Below, piece by piece: positions 33,930-45,900 of a DNA stretch of 64,000 nucleotides. A model generated the notes under the pieces. That model was given only the letters and a program-made list of their open reading frames with translations, searched no databases and was not told the DNA's origin. The DNA lies in NCBI GenBank assembly GCA_000149265.1, contig CH002001.1:254079-318078 (forward strand), given 5' to 3'. Each line of letters starts with the position of its first letter. The stretch's first letter is position 1. The position numbers were made by a program, and so were the translations under genes. Origin of the DNA: Ciona savignyi (taxonomy: Eukaryota > Chordata > Ascidiacea > Phlebobranchia > Cionidae).

Positions 33930-36900
33930 CTGCAAAAATAGAACAAATGAAGAAAGTAAAAGATGCAAATATGGTTTCTTCCAATAACCTCGTTTAAGCG
34001 AGAGTTTTTTGTTTTTTTTATAAACAATTAATTTTTTTATTTGGGTTTAGTGGCTACGTCTAATTATACCAAATTTTAATAATTTATTCTTTTTTAGACG
34101 TGTTCTAACAACTGTTGTTTTGCCGTTTTTTCCCGTTTTCCAAATTTTTTTCTAAAGTCCTGCTTTGTGTTTTCATCTTGGAAACAAAAAATAAACTAAA
34201 CTAAAGTACTAAATACAAACTGACCAAACCACTTTGTACCAGTGGCAACACTGAAAATATGAAATCATAAAAATGAAACGTACGACGAGAAGCCAAATGG
34301 TTTGTCACTGGGTGTCGCTGTAGCACCAAACGCCGGTGAGGCAGCCGAACCGAAGCCCCCGAAACTTGGGGGTGAACCGAAGGTGGGTTTTGCCCCAAAC
34401 CCAGCTGAGCCTCCAAAGACAGGTGGAGTACCAAAACCTGTGGGTGGATGGGATTAATATGACGCGGTGGATTTATACAGGACACCATTGGGTTAGGCAG
34501 TGCTCATAGGTTAAGATAGGATATTCATGTTTATCCATGTGAAATGGAAAACCAAGGGGGTTAATACACGGGCAATCGTCAGATCACCTAGTGCCCACTG
34601 TCGGATTAGTTATTGCAGTGTGTTGTGTATGATTCACAGGTTTTTTTTATTTTAGTAGAACCAATTACTCTGCTGGGTTCAATGTCTGTTGACAAGGACA
34701 CAACCGACTATCTGGTGACCAGCCTCATCAAATTGTATGTGCAGTAATGTTTGGAAAATATCAAGTTTTACAATCAAACCAACAAGTCATCATAGTAACT
34801 TCAACACCCCCCCCCCCATGCCCCCACAAAATCCCCCAACCCACCACCACCACCACCGCCAGCTGCTGGTTTCGCAAATGCATTGTCCTGTGGCTGTGAT
34901 GTCACGGAGCCAAAGACACTCGGCTTCCCGAACGCAGGTTGTTGTCCGAACGTGGAGAACGACCCAGTGTTGCCAAACAACGATTTGTTTTCAGTGGCTG
35001 AAAAAAAGTGATGACCATACAATTCTTACTGCTAATGGAGCTTATATGTAGGTGAGTTTGTGAAGTGAGTAATTGGATTTGTGAAAAGTGGAGCTTATAT
35101 CCAGGTTGATTTGTGAAGTGAGTAATTGGATTTGTGAAAAGTGGAGCTTATATCCAGGTTGATTTGTGAAGTGAGTAATTGGATTTGTGAAAAGTGGAGC
35201 TTATATCCAGGTTGATTTGTGAAGTGAGTAATAGGATTTGTGGAAAGTGGAGCTCATATCCAGGTTGATTTGTGAAGTGAGTAATTGGATTTGTGAAAAG
35301 TGGAGCTTATATCCAGGTTGATTTGTGAAGTGAGTAATTGGATTTGTGAAAAGTGGAGCTTATATCCAGGTTGATTTGTGAAGTGAGTAATTGGATTTGT
35401 GAAAAATGGAGCTTATATCCAGGTTCTTTTGTGTAATGAGTAATAGGATTCGTGGAAAGTGGAGCTTATATCCAGGTTCTTTTGTGTAATGAGTAATAGG
35501 ATTCGTGGAAAGTGGAGCTTATATCCAGGTTCTTTTGTGTAATGAGTAATAGGATTCGTGGAAAGTGGAGCTCATATCCAGGTTCTTTTGTGAAGTGAGT
35601 AATAGGGGTGTATGGAAAGTGGAGCTTATATCCAGGTGAGAAAAATCTATATGGGAATCCCAGTAAAACAACTTACATGCTGATGATTGTGTGGAAGCAG
35701 CGAATGGATTTGCATTGGAAGCTTCACGTGGTGTGGAACCCAATCCACTGAAGAAGCCACCCCCTCCGAATGATGGATTGGAAACACTGGGAAATGTGGG
35801 GAAACACTGAATATTTGCGGTTTGGAAACACTGGGAAATGTGGGGAAAGACTGAATATTTGCGGATTGGAAACACTGGGAAATGTGGGGAACACGAAATA
35901 TTTGCGGATTGGAAACACTGGGGAATGTGGGGAAACACTGAATATTTGCGGTTTGGAAACACTGGGAAATGTGGGGAAACACTGAATATTTGCGGATTGG
36001 AAACACTGGGAAATGTGGGGAACACGAAATATTTGCGGATTGGAAACACTGGGGATTATAAGGAAGGAAACACTTAATATTTGCGAATTCGTCAGACGCA
36101 TTGGGTGTCTATCAACGAAAGAAATATTAGGACTTACCTATATCCAGTGGATTCTGAAATAGAAACAGGAATGGCCTCCGGTTCTGAAGATAAACTTGTG
36201 TTAAAGATGTGCATACCTAGATTATGATGCGCATTTCTAGATTATGATAAGAAAAAGAGTTAATCGTTCGATTCATTTTAAAAAGAGCCAAAATTTTAAT
36301 GTAATTTATGGTCGGTTAGCTCTATCAAAGGAGTGGCAGTATAAAGATGCCCGCTAGGTTGTGATATTGAAACCAGTTGCTGGCTGTATGGTTCTCTTTT
36401 TGATTGAAGTGTTCTTTATAGATTGAATTAAAGAAACGTCTCAATCATCCACAGCATACTGCATTAGCTCTGGTAACTTGACCATGGGCGCAAGTACCAA
36501 AACTACTGACTAACTCTCTTGCATAATTTGCTGAAATAAAACATGAATATCTTCCTATCTTACAAAATGATCTGTTTTGTGTGCAACACCTTCAACCGAA
36601 AGGTTGTGGAATAATCATTTCTACTAAATTGAAGGAAAGTGTGAATCATATACAACACACTGCAATAGCTCTGGTAGCCCGACGGTAGGCAAGGGGTGAT
36701 CTTAAGATTGCCCGTGTGTTAACCCCTTTGGTTTTCCCATTTACAGAAATAAACATGAATATTCTATTCTATCCTAGAGGAAAATCAGCTCACCAGTTTG
36801 TGGTGATCCAAACACACTCCCACCCAGTGCTGATGGCTGGCCAAACCCACCTGAGATAGGAATTTACATATTAGCGATCATTCACATAGCATTAATTGGG

Positions 36901-39900
36901 AACAACTAATACAAGGGTGTGATACACCAAGAACAAAAGGCCATGGAGCAATATATAGCTATCTTATATTAAGGAATGTATATTGGTTTTAAAAATCATT
37001 GTTATATATGGTGACTAAAATGATTGACATTTTAAAGTGAAATCAGTCGATCTAAGGACCAACCACAGCTAAAAGTTTAAAACCTTCCGCTGAGTTGGTT
37101 ATCGCTCCTGAACCCAGTGGAATAATGAATTCTACTTAAACAAGAGCAATGTCTCAATCATTCACAAAAAGCTGCAATATCTCGGATAATTGGATAAATT
37201 GACGTCAGACATAATATAAATACTTCAATAAATCCACACAATACTTAACACATGATGGATATTCTAATTTGTCATGCAATTACGTACCAACGTTGGCAGT
37301 CTCTTTCTTACTGGTGCTGAAAAGACCAGAAAAGGGAGAGGTAAACGAACTGGTAGTTGAGGCTAGTGCACCAAAACTGCTGGTAGTTGAGGTTGTTGTA
37401 CCCAAACTGCTGGTAGTTGAGGCTGGTGCACCAAAAATACTGGTAGTTGAGGTTGTTGTACCCAAACTGCTGGTAGTTGAGGCAACTGCACCAAAACTGC
37501 TGGTAGTTGAGGCTACTGCACCAAAAGTGCTGGTAGTTAAGGCTGTTGTATCCAAACTGCTGGTACTTGAGGCTGGGGCACCAAAACTGCTGGTAGATAA
37601 GGCTACTGCACCAAAACTGCTGGTAGTTGAGGCTACTGCACCAAAACTGCTGGTAGTTGAGGCTGGTGCACCAAAACTGCTGGTAGTTGAGGCTAGTGCA
37701 CCAAAACTGCTGGTAGTTGAAGCTGGTGCAGCAAAACTGCTGGTAGTTGAGGCTGGTGCACCAAAACTGCTGGCAGTTGAGGCTGGTGCAGCAAAACTGC
37801 TGGCAGTTGAGGCTGGTGCACCAAAACTGCTGGCAGTTGAGGCTGGTGCACCAAAACTGCTGGTAGTTGAGGCTAGTGCACCAAAACTGCTGGTAGTTGA
37901 AGCTGGTGCAGCAAAACTGCTGGTAGTTGAGACTGGTGCACCAAAACTGCTGGTAATGGAGGCTGGTGTACCAAAACTGCTGGTAGAAGTAAAGGAAAAT
38001 CCTGACTTTGAAGTTGGTTCTTCAGTAAATGGTTTCACACCAAAAACGGGTTTAGCTGGTTGGTCTTTCACAACGTCAACTGGTTTATTTTTATCTTCAA
38101 TTGCCACATTCAGTGAAAAAGACTTTTGAGATGATGAGTTGCCTGAAGGAACCTCTTTTACACCAGCTGGTGTTGATAAAAGAGCCGACAATTGTGAGGG
38201 TGCTTTAGCGGGCCCTTGTGGTGAATCTTTGCCGACCCCAAGTGGCTTTGCCCCGCCCAGTTGAAACGGCTGGTTAGCGCCACCTGATGGTTTGACTTCC
38301 GAGGTTTGACCTCCAGAAGGGGATTCCCCGAGTATGAAACTCCCCGGATCGCTGGAAACCGACTCCTTCGACGTGGATTGACTCGTCGCGGCGCTTGTGT
38401 TCCGAGATGCCGCGGCTTGTGCTTTGAAGAAGGCGGCACTGGCGCTTGACGATCGCATCACCGATGACAACTTCTCTCCGGGCGATTCTGTGACATCATT
38501 TTGTCGATTATTTCATCAAAGAAAAGAAATTGAAAAAGAAACTTAAAAAAATATCAAGCAGAAAAAAAAGAAACTTAAAAAAATATCAAGCAGAAAAAAA
38601 AGAAACTTAAAAAAATTTCAAGCGGAAAAAATAAATAAACTTAAAAAAATATAAAGCGAAAAAAAAAAGAAAGTTAAAAAAGCATGAAGCGAAAAAAAAA
38701 GAAACTTAAAAAAATATCAAGCGAAAAAAAAACAACATAAAAAAACGAACAAAGAACCCACCGAAAGATAGAGAACTGCTTTTGGCGTGGATGGTTTTCG
38801 CTTCTGGTTTCGATTCCAAAGATGCCTGGTTGATTTGTGGGGACACACCAGACTTGACCTGGAATAAGTGGCATGAAGTGTGGAATGTAGTGTTTAACAG
38901 TTAATACGTCCTTTATCATAGTGTGTCGAGATGGAAAAACACCGACAAGAGAGATCGGGCTTATATAGCCGGCATTACACAGAGATCGTAAATATTACTA
39001 TAGGAACACTTTAATGTGATGGCAGGTTAAGATCTTGCAATTGTTTAGTTTTGCTGGCATGATCTCACTACATTAACAAATAATATTCATTCAAGTTCTG
39101 CATAATTCTATAATTCTCTACATTAATAGCAGGAGCAGATAAATAAAATTATTCAAGTTTTAGAATTCTTAACAATTCTCTTTGACCAAATCAATTTTTT
39201 TTAGAATATCAGCTAAAAACATCTTATTTTTTTTAAATTGCTAAAATGATCGACTTAAAAATAATATAAAGTCACCAATGGTAAAACATTGTATTAAACG
39301 AGAGACTTATATCTACATAATATCAGTCCACACCTCATTTTGTGGGTTTGGTAGCCATGCATAAATATACTAAAATTTAATAATTGATTGGTTTTTAGAT
39401 GTGTTTTAAACTGTCATTTTGACGTTTTTTCCCATTTTCCCAAACAGTTTTTCCCAAAAACAAATTTTTCCTGCTACGTGATTTCATCATGAAAACAAAA
39501 AAAACTAAACTAATTTATTATCATCTATCAACTATACAAAACATACCGCTAAATTTCCGAATGGTGACATCACAAATGGTGATTTGCTTCCAGTGTTGCC
39601 AGATTTATTTGTTTGATTGACATCAGTGTTGCCAGATTTATTTATTGGAATAACACTTTTTGCTCCGAAAGATTCTGGTGCTAAAACATAAAATATAGGT
39701 TTGATTAAAATAGTACATTTTACTCTAATATAATGGTGAAATGACATTATATATAAGAAATGAATTGTGTCCACACAAAATCTAAAAATGAAAAACCAAA
39801 GATTCATTTTTAGATTGTAATGTTGGGGAGGGACGTTAAAATAAATCATTTTTCATTTCTAAATTTACCGATCAACCCCGCTAATTACCACAAAAAGAAT

Positions 39901-42900
39901 GGAATATTATGGAAATCCTACCAACACCACACAGACACAGTGATGATCAAATGATTAAGTTACTAGGATATGAAGAAGTAATAACTATAAACAGCTTTGA
40001 AATCAAGTTAGATATTTTCCGCTAATTGGATGTGTTTTGGAATAAAATAATAATGTTTATCCTGTAAATGGGAAAACCAAGTGGTTAACACGCAGGTAAT
40101 TGATTATCTCGCATCCCCTGTTGGGTTTCTGTAGCTATTGCAGTGTGTTGTGTGTATGATTCACACATTCTTCAACCCATTATCCGTTGGGTTCAGGCAA
40201 TGTCAGTTAAATGCCTTGCCCAAGGACACAATCCACTGGCTATGGACCAGTTTCGAACCTGCAACCCTTTGACTAAAAGGCGACGGACTAAACCACCAAG
40301 CTATGTGGACAGACATTTGTTTTAAAAAAAACATGAGAAGTCAAAGCACCAACCCGCAGGCAACACTTATCAACTACAAAATATAAGAGAACAAATACTC
40401 AATGAAGACACCACATACCTGTAAATGGTAATTGTTTGGTCACAGCTGACACATCGGACAAGCTGCCAGACTTAACACCACTTAGAGGACTGAATAAGTT
40501 TCCTGGGCAGATTTGAAATTGTTAAAATATTTCAGACCTTGAACATGTTAGAATTTTTCCAAAGATTTAAAAGCTGGTAATAAGTCAGTTTTGTTTCTAA
40601 GACAGCGAATATAGATTCTGACATTCATTATCCACAGTTGCTCATCACCATCTGCTATATAGGATGCTGGGTACAAACCCAGTGAGTAGAGCTGGGCGTA
40701 ATTACCAAATTACGTTTAGTTTACGGACAACAGAATTATGTGACGAAACTCGAAAGTCAAATCAAAATTATATAGGATAGGATATTCATCTTTATCCCCG
40801 TGAATGGGAAAATCAAGGGGGTTAACACACGGGCAATCGTCAGATCACCTCGCGCCCATCGTCGGGTTACTGGAGCTATTGCAGTGTGTTGTATATGATT
40901 CACACGTTCCTTTAATTTGGTAGAACCCATTAATCCGCTGGGTTCAGGCAATGTCCGTAAAGTGCCATGCCCAAGGACACAGCCTTACACATCTGTCCGG
41001 AATTATTTAAACCAGAATTGCAAGCGCAATACCGATTTCAATTTTAGCGGAAGGAACAATTAAAATGGCGGTAAAAACATGTGATCTCGGATTATGGATT
41101 TACGAAATTACACAACTGATCTGGCGTAATCCCATAAAACAACTTTGGTCAATCAATAACTCCAAGCTCTACCAAAGAGCATTATAAATCCAGAAGTATA
41201 AATCAGTGTTACCAGTCGATCCCATTTTAGTTGGAGAAGATGAAGGAAACATCAGTTTCGAAGCTAAACCTGGCAACACTGGCTTAGGAGCTCCTCCTTG
41301 TGGTTGAGTGCGATCAGAGAGAACTAAAACGAAATATATCCCGTCGTTAGTTCGATGTGACACAAAAAAAGTAAGTTCTAAAAGAATAGAATAGTCCTGT
41401 ATGCTCTTAAGTGTGAAAATATAATGTGATTTTGCACTGGTTATCGTCAGATTATCTCGTGCCCACCGTCGAGTTACCGGAGCTATTGTTATGTGTTGTG
41501 TATGATTGACATGTTCCTTCAATTTAGTAGAATCCAATAATCAACTAGTTCATATCCGCTAAGTGCATTGCCTAAATACGCAACCAAATGCTCCCAAACC
41601 TTTGTTTACTCGAGGCACATTTAGAAAACTTACTAATTTTAACAGCACATTGTATTCTGTAATAAGTGTCTATAATAGCTGTAATATTCAAATTTGAAAA
41701 AACTAAAATTATTTTTATTCGGTAAAAACTGTTTTAAAAAAATATATAATTTTTTCGCAACACACCTAGCATTGTCTTGCGCCAGTGGTGTGCCGCGGCA
41801 CACTGGTTGCACTAACCCACTAATCTTTAAAACTTTCCCGCGGCATTCGATAAAAACTGTGTTTGTTTTTAAAAAACTGTGTTTTATTCGGTAAAAACTG
41901 TGTTTTAAATATGTATAATTTTTTGCGGCACACTGTCTTACAGCACACTTACGACACTGCACTAACCAACTAATCGGGTTGGTTAAAGTTAAAAGTTAAA
42001 GAAAGTATTCAACTTCATTAGAAAACAGTCATGTGCAACCAATACACATTGCTGGATAGCTTCCGAGATCAGAGAAACAAAAAGGTTTAAAATATTTTAC
42101 ATATTATTTAATTGTGATTTAGTTTTAAAACACACCATGATGTAAAAGTTACCTTTATTCGTGATCAAGCTGGGATTGAAAACTGCTGGGTTGGTTGGTT
42201 TTTGTTGAGTTTCAGCTAGCACGGTGTTCAACACTTTCTGCACCTCTGCAGCAGCACCCGGTGGTACATCTGCTCTGTGAATGGAAGCAAATGATAAAAT
42301 AACTAGAAAACAATACAAAACGTTAACCACGTGTAAACGACACGTGTAAATGATATTATTTGTAAAACCCCCGTTGAGTGAACGCTATATTTTTCTACAT
42401 GCAGAAACGATCGGGTTTCCTGGCTACCTCATTATCCTTGGCATATCTGATGCACAGTGTATAACCTTTGTTTCTGCAAGCAGAAACTATTGGGTTTCCG
42501 AGTTACCAATCCTACCTTGATATCTATATTTTCTAAATGAAAAGACCAGTTTAGTTGGCCTGGTTACCTTGTCTAAGGGAAACCATATTTAATCAAAGAA
42601 AGCCCTTCCAAATCGAAGGGAACACCTAGAGTAAATTCCACATAGTCTTGCGTCAAGTGTAGGGGGAAGGGGGGTTAAAAAGAGTAATTTCAAAGATTTG
42701 TGACTGAACAGGCGCGTATCCAATATTCCAAACTTCCACTTTCTATGTTTTTATTGTGAGCCAATGCATGGACATCTCAACTCAATGGTTACAAAATAAA
42801 AATAACATAAACTTACTCCGCTTCAAACTTTGACGAAAATCTTGGGATGTTTGATTCTGTTGGTTCCTTTATTTCCTTTATATTAACTACCTGTAGTGTA

Positions 42901-45900
42901 TGAATAATTATTATTTTTTATAAAGAATATTCAAGTTTTAAAGAAAATATAACATATAAAGCAAACTGTTTAGTAGAAGCATCTATTAAAATATTCACAT
43001 TTACAAAATTTACACTGATTTATCGAATAAAATCATTAAGACTGGTAACATATTAAAAGTTAAAACTATTTAAAAAAAAGTATTTTTTATATGAATCGAA
43101 TAACCAATTATATTAAGCGCATTGTTCACAGCTATAGGCTGTAGGTGAAACCACTGTTTCAAAACTATAGAAAATTTGAAACAGAATTTGGAAGATAAAT
43201 CGACTTTAAAATATTATGCGCATTGTTCACATTTTTTTTTATATGAATCGAATACCCAGTAATATTAAGCGCATTATTCACAGTTATAGGCTGTAAATGA
43301 AACCACTGTTTTAAAATTATAGAGAATTTGAAACTAAAATTGGAAAATAAAACTAAATAATTTATCACCAAATACCATGGGGGGATTGTTTAAGTTGGAT
43401 GCTGCCTCCTTGTGGTGAATTTCCACTCGGCTGGACTCTGCAGGATACTGAACACTAGAGGGACCACCATACGTCAAGGTTGACCGACCACGAGGTAATG
43501 GTTCAACAGGCACGGAAGGAACAGAATCTGATTGGACGATTTGAAACATTTATTTTAATAGAAATTTTTAATGGACAGGTTATTCATGTTTATTCCCGTG
43601 AATGGGAAAACCAAGGAGTTTAACACATAATCATCAGATCACTTCGCGCCTACCGTCGGGTTTCGTTGCACTTTACGGACATTGCCTATAGCAGATTAAT
43701 GATTTCTTTTAAATTGAAGGAACATGTGAATCATACACAACCCACTGCAATAGCTCCGGTAACCCGACAACGGACCCGAGGTGATCTGACGATTGCCGTG
43801 TGGTAACCCCCTTGGTTTTCCCAATTCAAAGAATAAAAATGAATATCCTATTTCAAATAGCCACAAAAGTTACCTAGAAATGGTTGAAACAGAGTTGGTG
43901 CCGCTGGTTTCGACATCTGCTGGTTCTCAGCTCCAAAATACAGTGGTTTTGGCTGCTTGTTTTCCAGGTCTGTGGAACATGATGAAAACATGGTTAGTAA
44001 ACTACAGGATGAACAAACCCGTTTTCATTGATTTGGCTGGGCGTAATTACGAAATTACGTTCAGTTACGTAAATACGGACGTCGGAATTACGTCAAGGCA
44101 AATCAAATTTACATAATTACGCATCAGTCCGTAATTATTTAAACGGGAATTGCACGTCATTATAAATATACTTTCTGAGCAATCCCTTGTTTAATCTGAG
44201 TAATATAAGTTTGTTTGTTCATTTTTGTTAGGAGTAAAATAGTTCCAATCACCGATAGGAATAATCAAAATCTCAGTAAATACACATGCTCTTGAATTCA
44301 CGCCAATTTCCTTATCAAAATGCATCCAAAAACACCATATTTTTGATTGTTTGTTTAAATAACGATCACGACATAAAAATTACGTAACTGAGCTGGCGTA
44401 ATTACGGAATACAACTTTGATCAATTACGCCCAATTCTAAGCAGTACTTCACATTGCAATATCACAAGTGTGATGAAATAATTGAGTTTATGACATCACA
44501 GCTCACCATTGTTGACGGATAAAGATCGGGAATCCCCTTCATAAGTACCAGGAGAGATGGTGTCTGTGGTGTGGGGAATAAGATAATAAAGAGATGAGGA
44601 AATGATTTTTAATGAGAACTGCGATGCGATGTGAGGGACATGGTGCTATTCCACCCCGCCGTGTGGCAGCAACATATGCCCCATGAATAAATGTCCGGGT
44701 TGAGCGTTTAGCAAAGGTCGAAAGAGGTTTCCAAGAAAAGGTTTTTAAAACAAAAACCAGCAAATGGCTGGTAGTCAAATTTGTTTTTACCATTTTAGGG
44801 NNNNNNNNNNNNNNNNNNNNNNNNNNNNNNNNNNNNNNNNNNNNNNNNNNNNNNNNNNNNNNNNNNNNNNNNNNNNNNNNNNNNNNNNNNNNNNNNNNNN
44901 NNNNNNNNNNNNNNNNNNNNNNNNNNNNNNNNNNNNNNNNNNNAACCTACTTGATTGTGGGCGCTAAGTCATAAAAATAAACTCTTGAAAACCACACTTT
45001 GCAGTTTGCACCAATCAAGAGGTTGAGTCACAACACGACAAATACGAGGTGACACAACAAAAACGAGGTGACACAACAAAAAAACAAGATGACACAATAA
45101 CACTAAATCCAAACAAATACAAACCTGAATATTCAGTTGAAAACTCCGATGTGAGATTCGAATGTTTGCTGTCGATGGAAGTTGTTCTTGAGGCGATGTG
45201 CTTGCTCAAGTTTAGTGTGGGCGCCATTATACGGGATCTGTTGGCTGCGTGCATGGGTCGTATACTCATTGTTACAACAAAAATCATAGAACAAAACGCT
45301 CATTGCATGAAGACATGTTGTCAATCTACAAAATATCTTCTAAAGTGTTTATTGAAACTTGCTTAAATGATTTTTGCACTTCAGGCTTTAAATATTTTAT
45401 TTCAAATTATCATTGAAAATTCTAGCTACACCTCAGATATCCCACTAATTTTATGACATCACACCTAGTACTGATGATGTCACAATTAATGACATCACAC
45501 CTGGTATTGATGACATCACACCTGGTATTGATGACATCACAAACCTGGTATTAATGACATCACAAACCTGGTATTGATGATGTCACACCTGGTATCGATG
45601 ACATCACACCTGGTGTTGATGACGTCACACCTAGTATTGATGACATCACATCTGGTATTGATGACATCACACCTGGTACTTATGACATCACACACCTGAA
45701 ATCGATGACCTCACAGGTGTGGTCTTCCGTGTGGAAAGCAAATGGCTGAGTTGGGATTTCTTCTTGGCCGATATTTTAGGTGGGTGAGAGGTCAAGTTGG
45801 GGTCATTCTGGGTCATATTTCGCTTGTCACGGATCAACGAGTTTGCCATCATGGATAGATCACTTTGGACAATAGGAGAAATGTCATAAAAATAAAATTT

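Noticed and set aside
33591-33941. Proline-rich repeat ORF on the + strand (PDPNPPVL units)
   Set aside because: It is the antisense of the FGSGNTG repeats of nup214 exon 38; the 24-nt period keeps the opposite frames open.
35519-36101. Overlapping minus-strand ORFs rich in FPSVSNPQIF / CFQTANIQ repeats
   Set aside because: They are the three frames of the 43-44 bp minisatellite in intron 34; only the last part is exon 35.
37269-38129. 286-codon valine/alanine-rich ORF on the + strand
   Set aside because: Antisense of the 30-nt repeats in nup214 exon 32; no splice or start context of its own.
44764-44967. ORF running through the N gap
   Set aside because: Only an artefact of translating Ns.
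45455-45712. Regularly spaced repeats that look CRISPR-like
   Set aside because: Direct minisatellite units with no unique spacers, in a eukaryotic intron.
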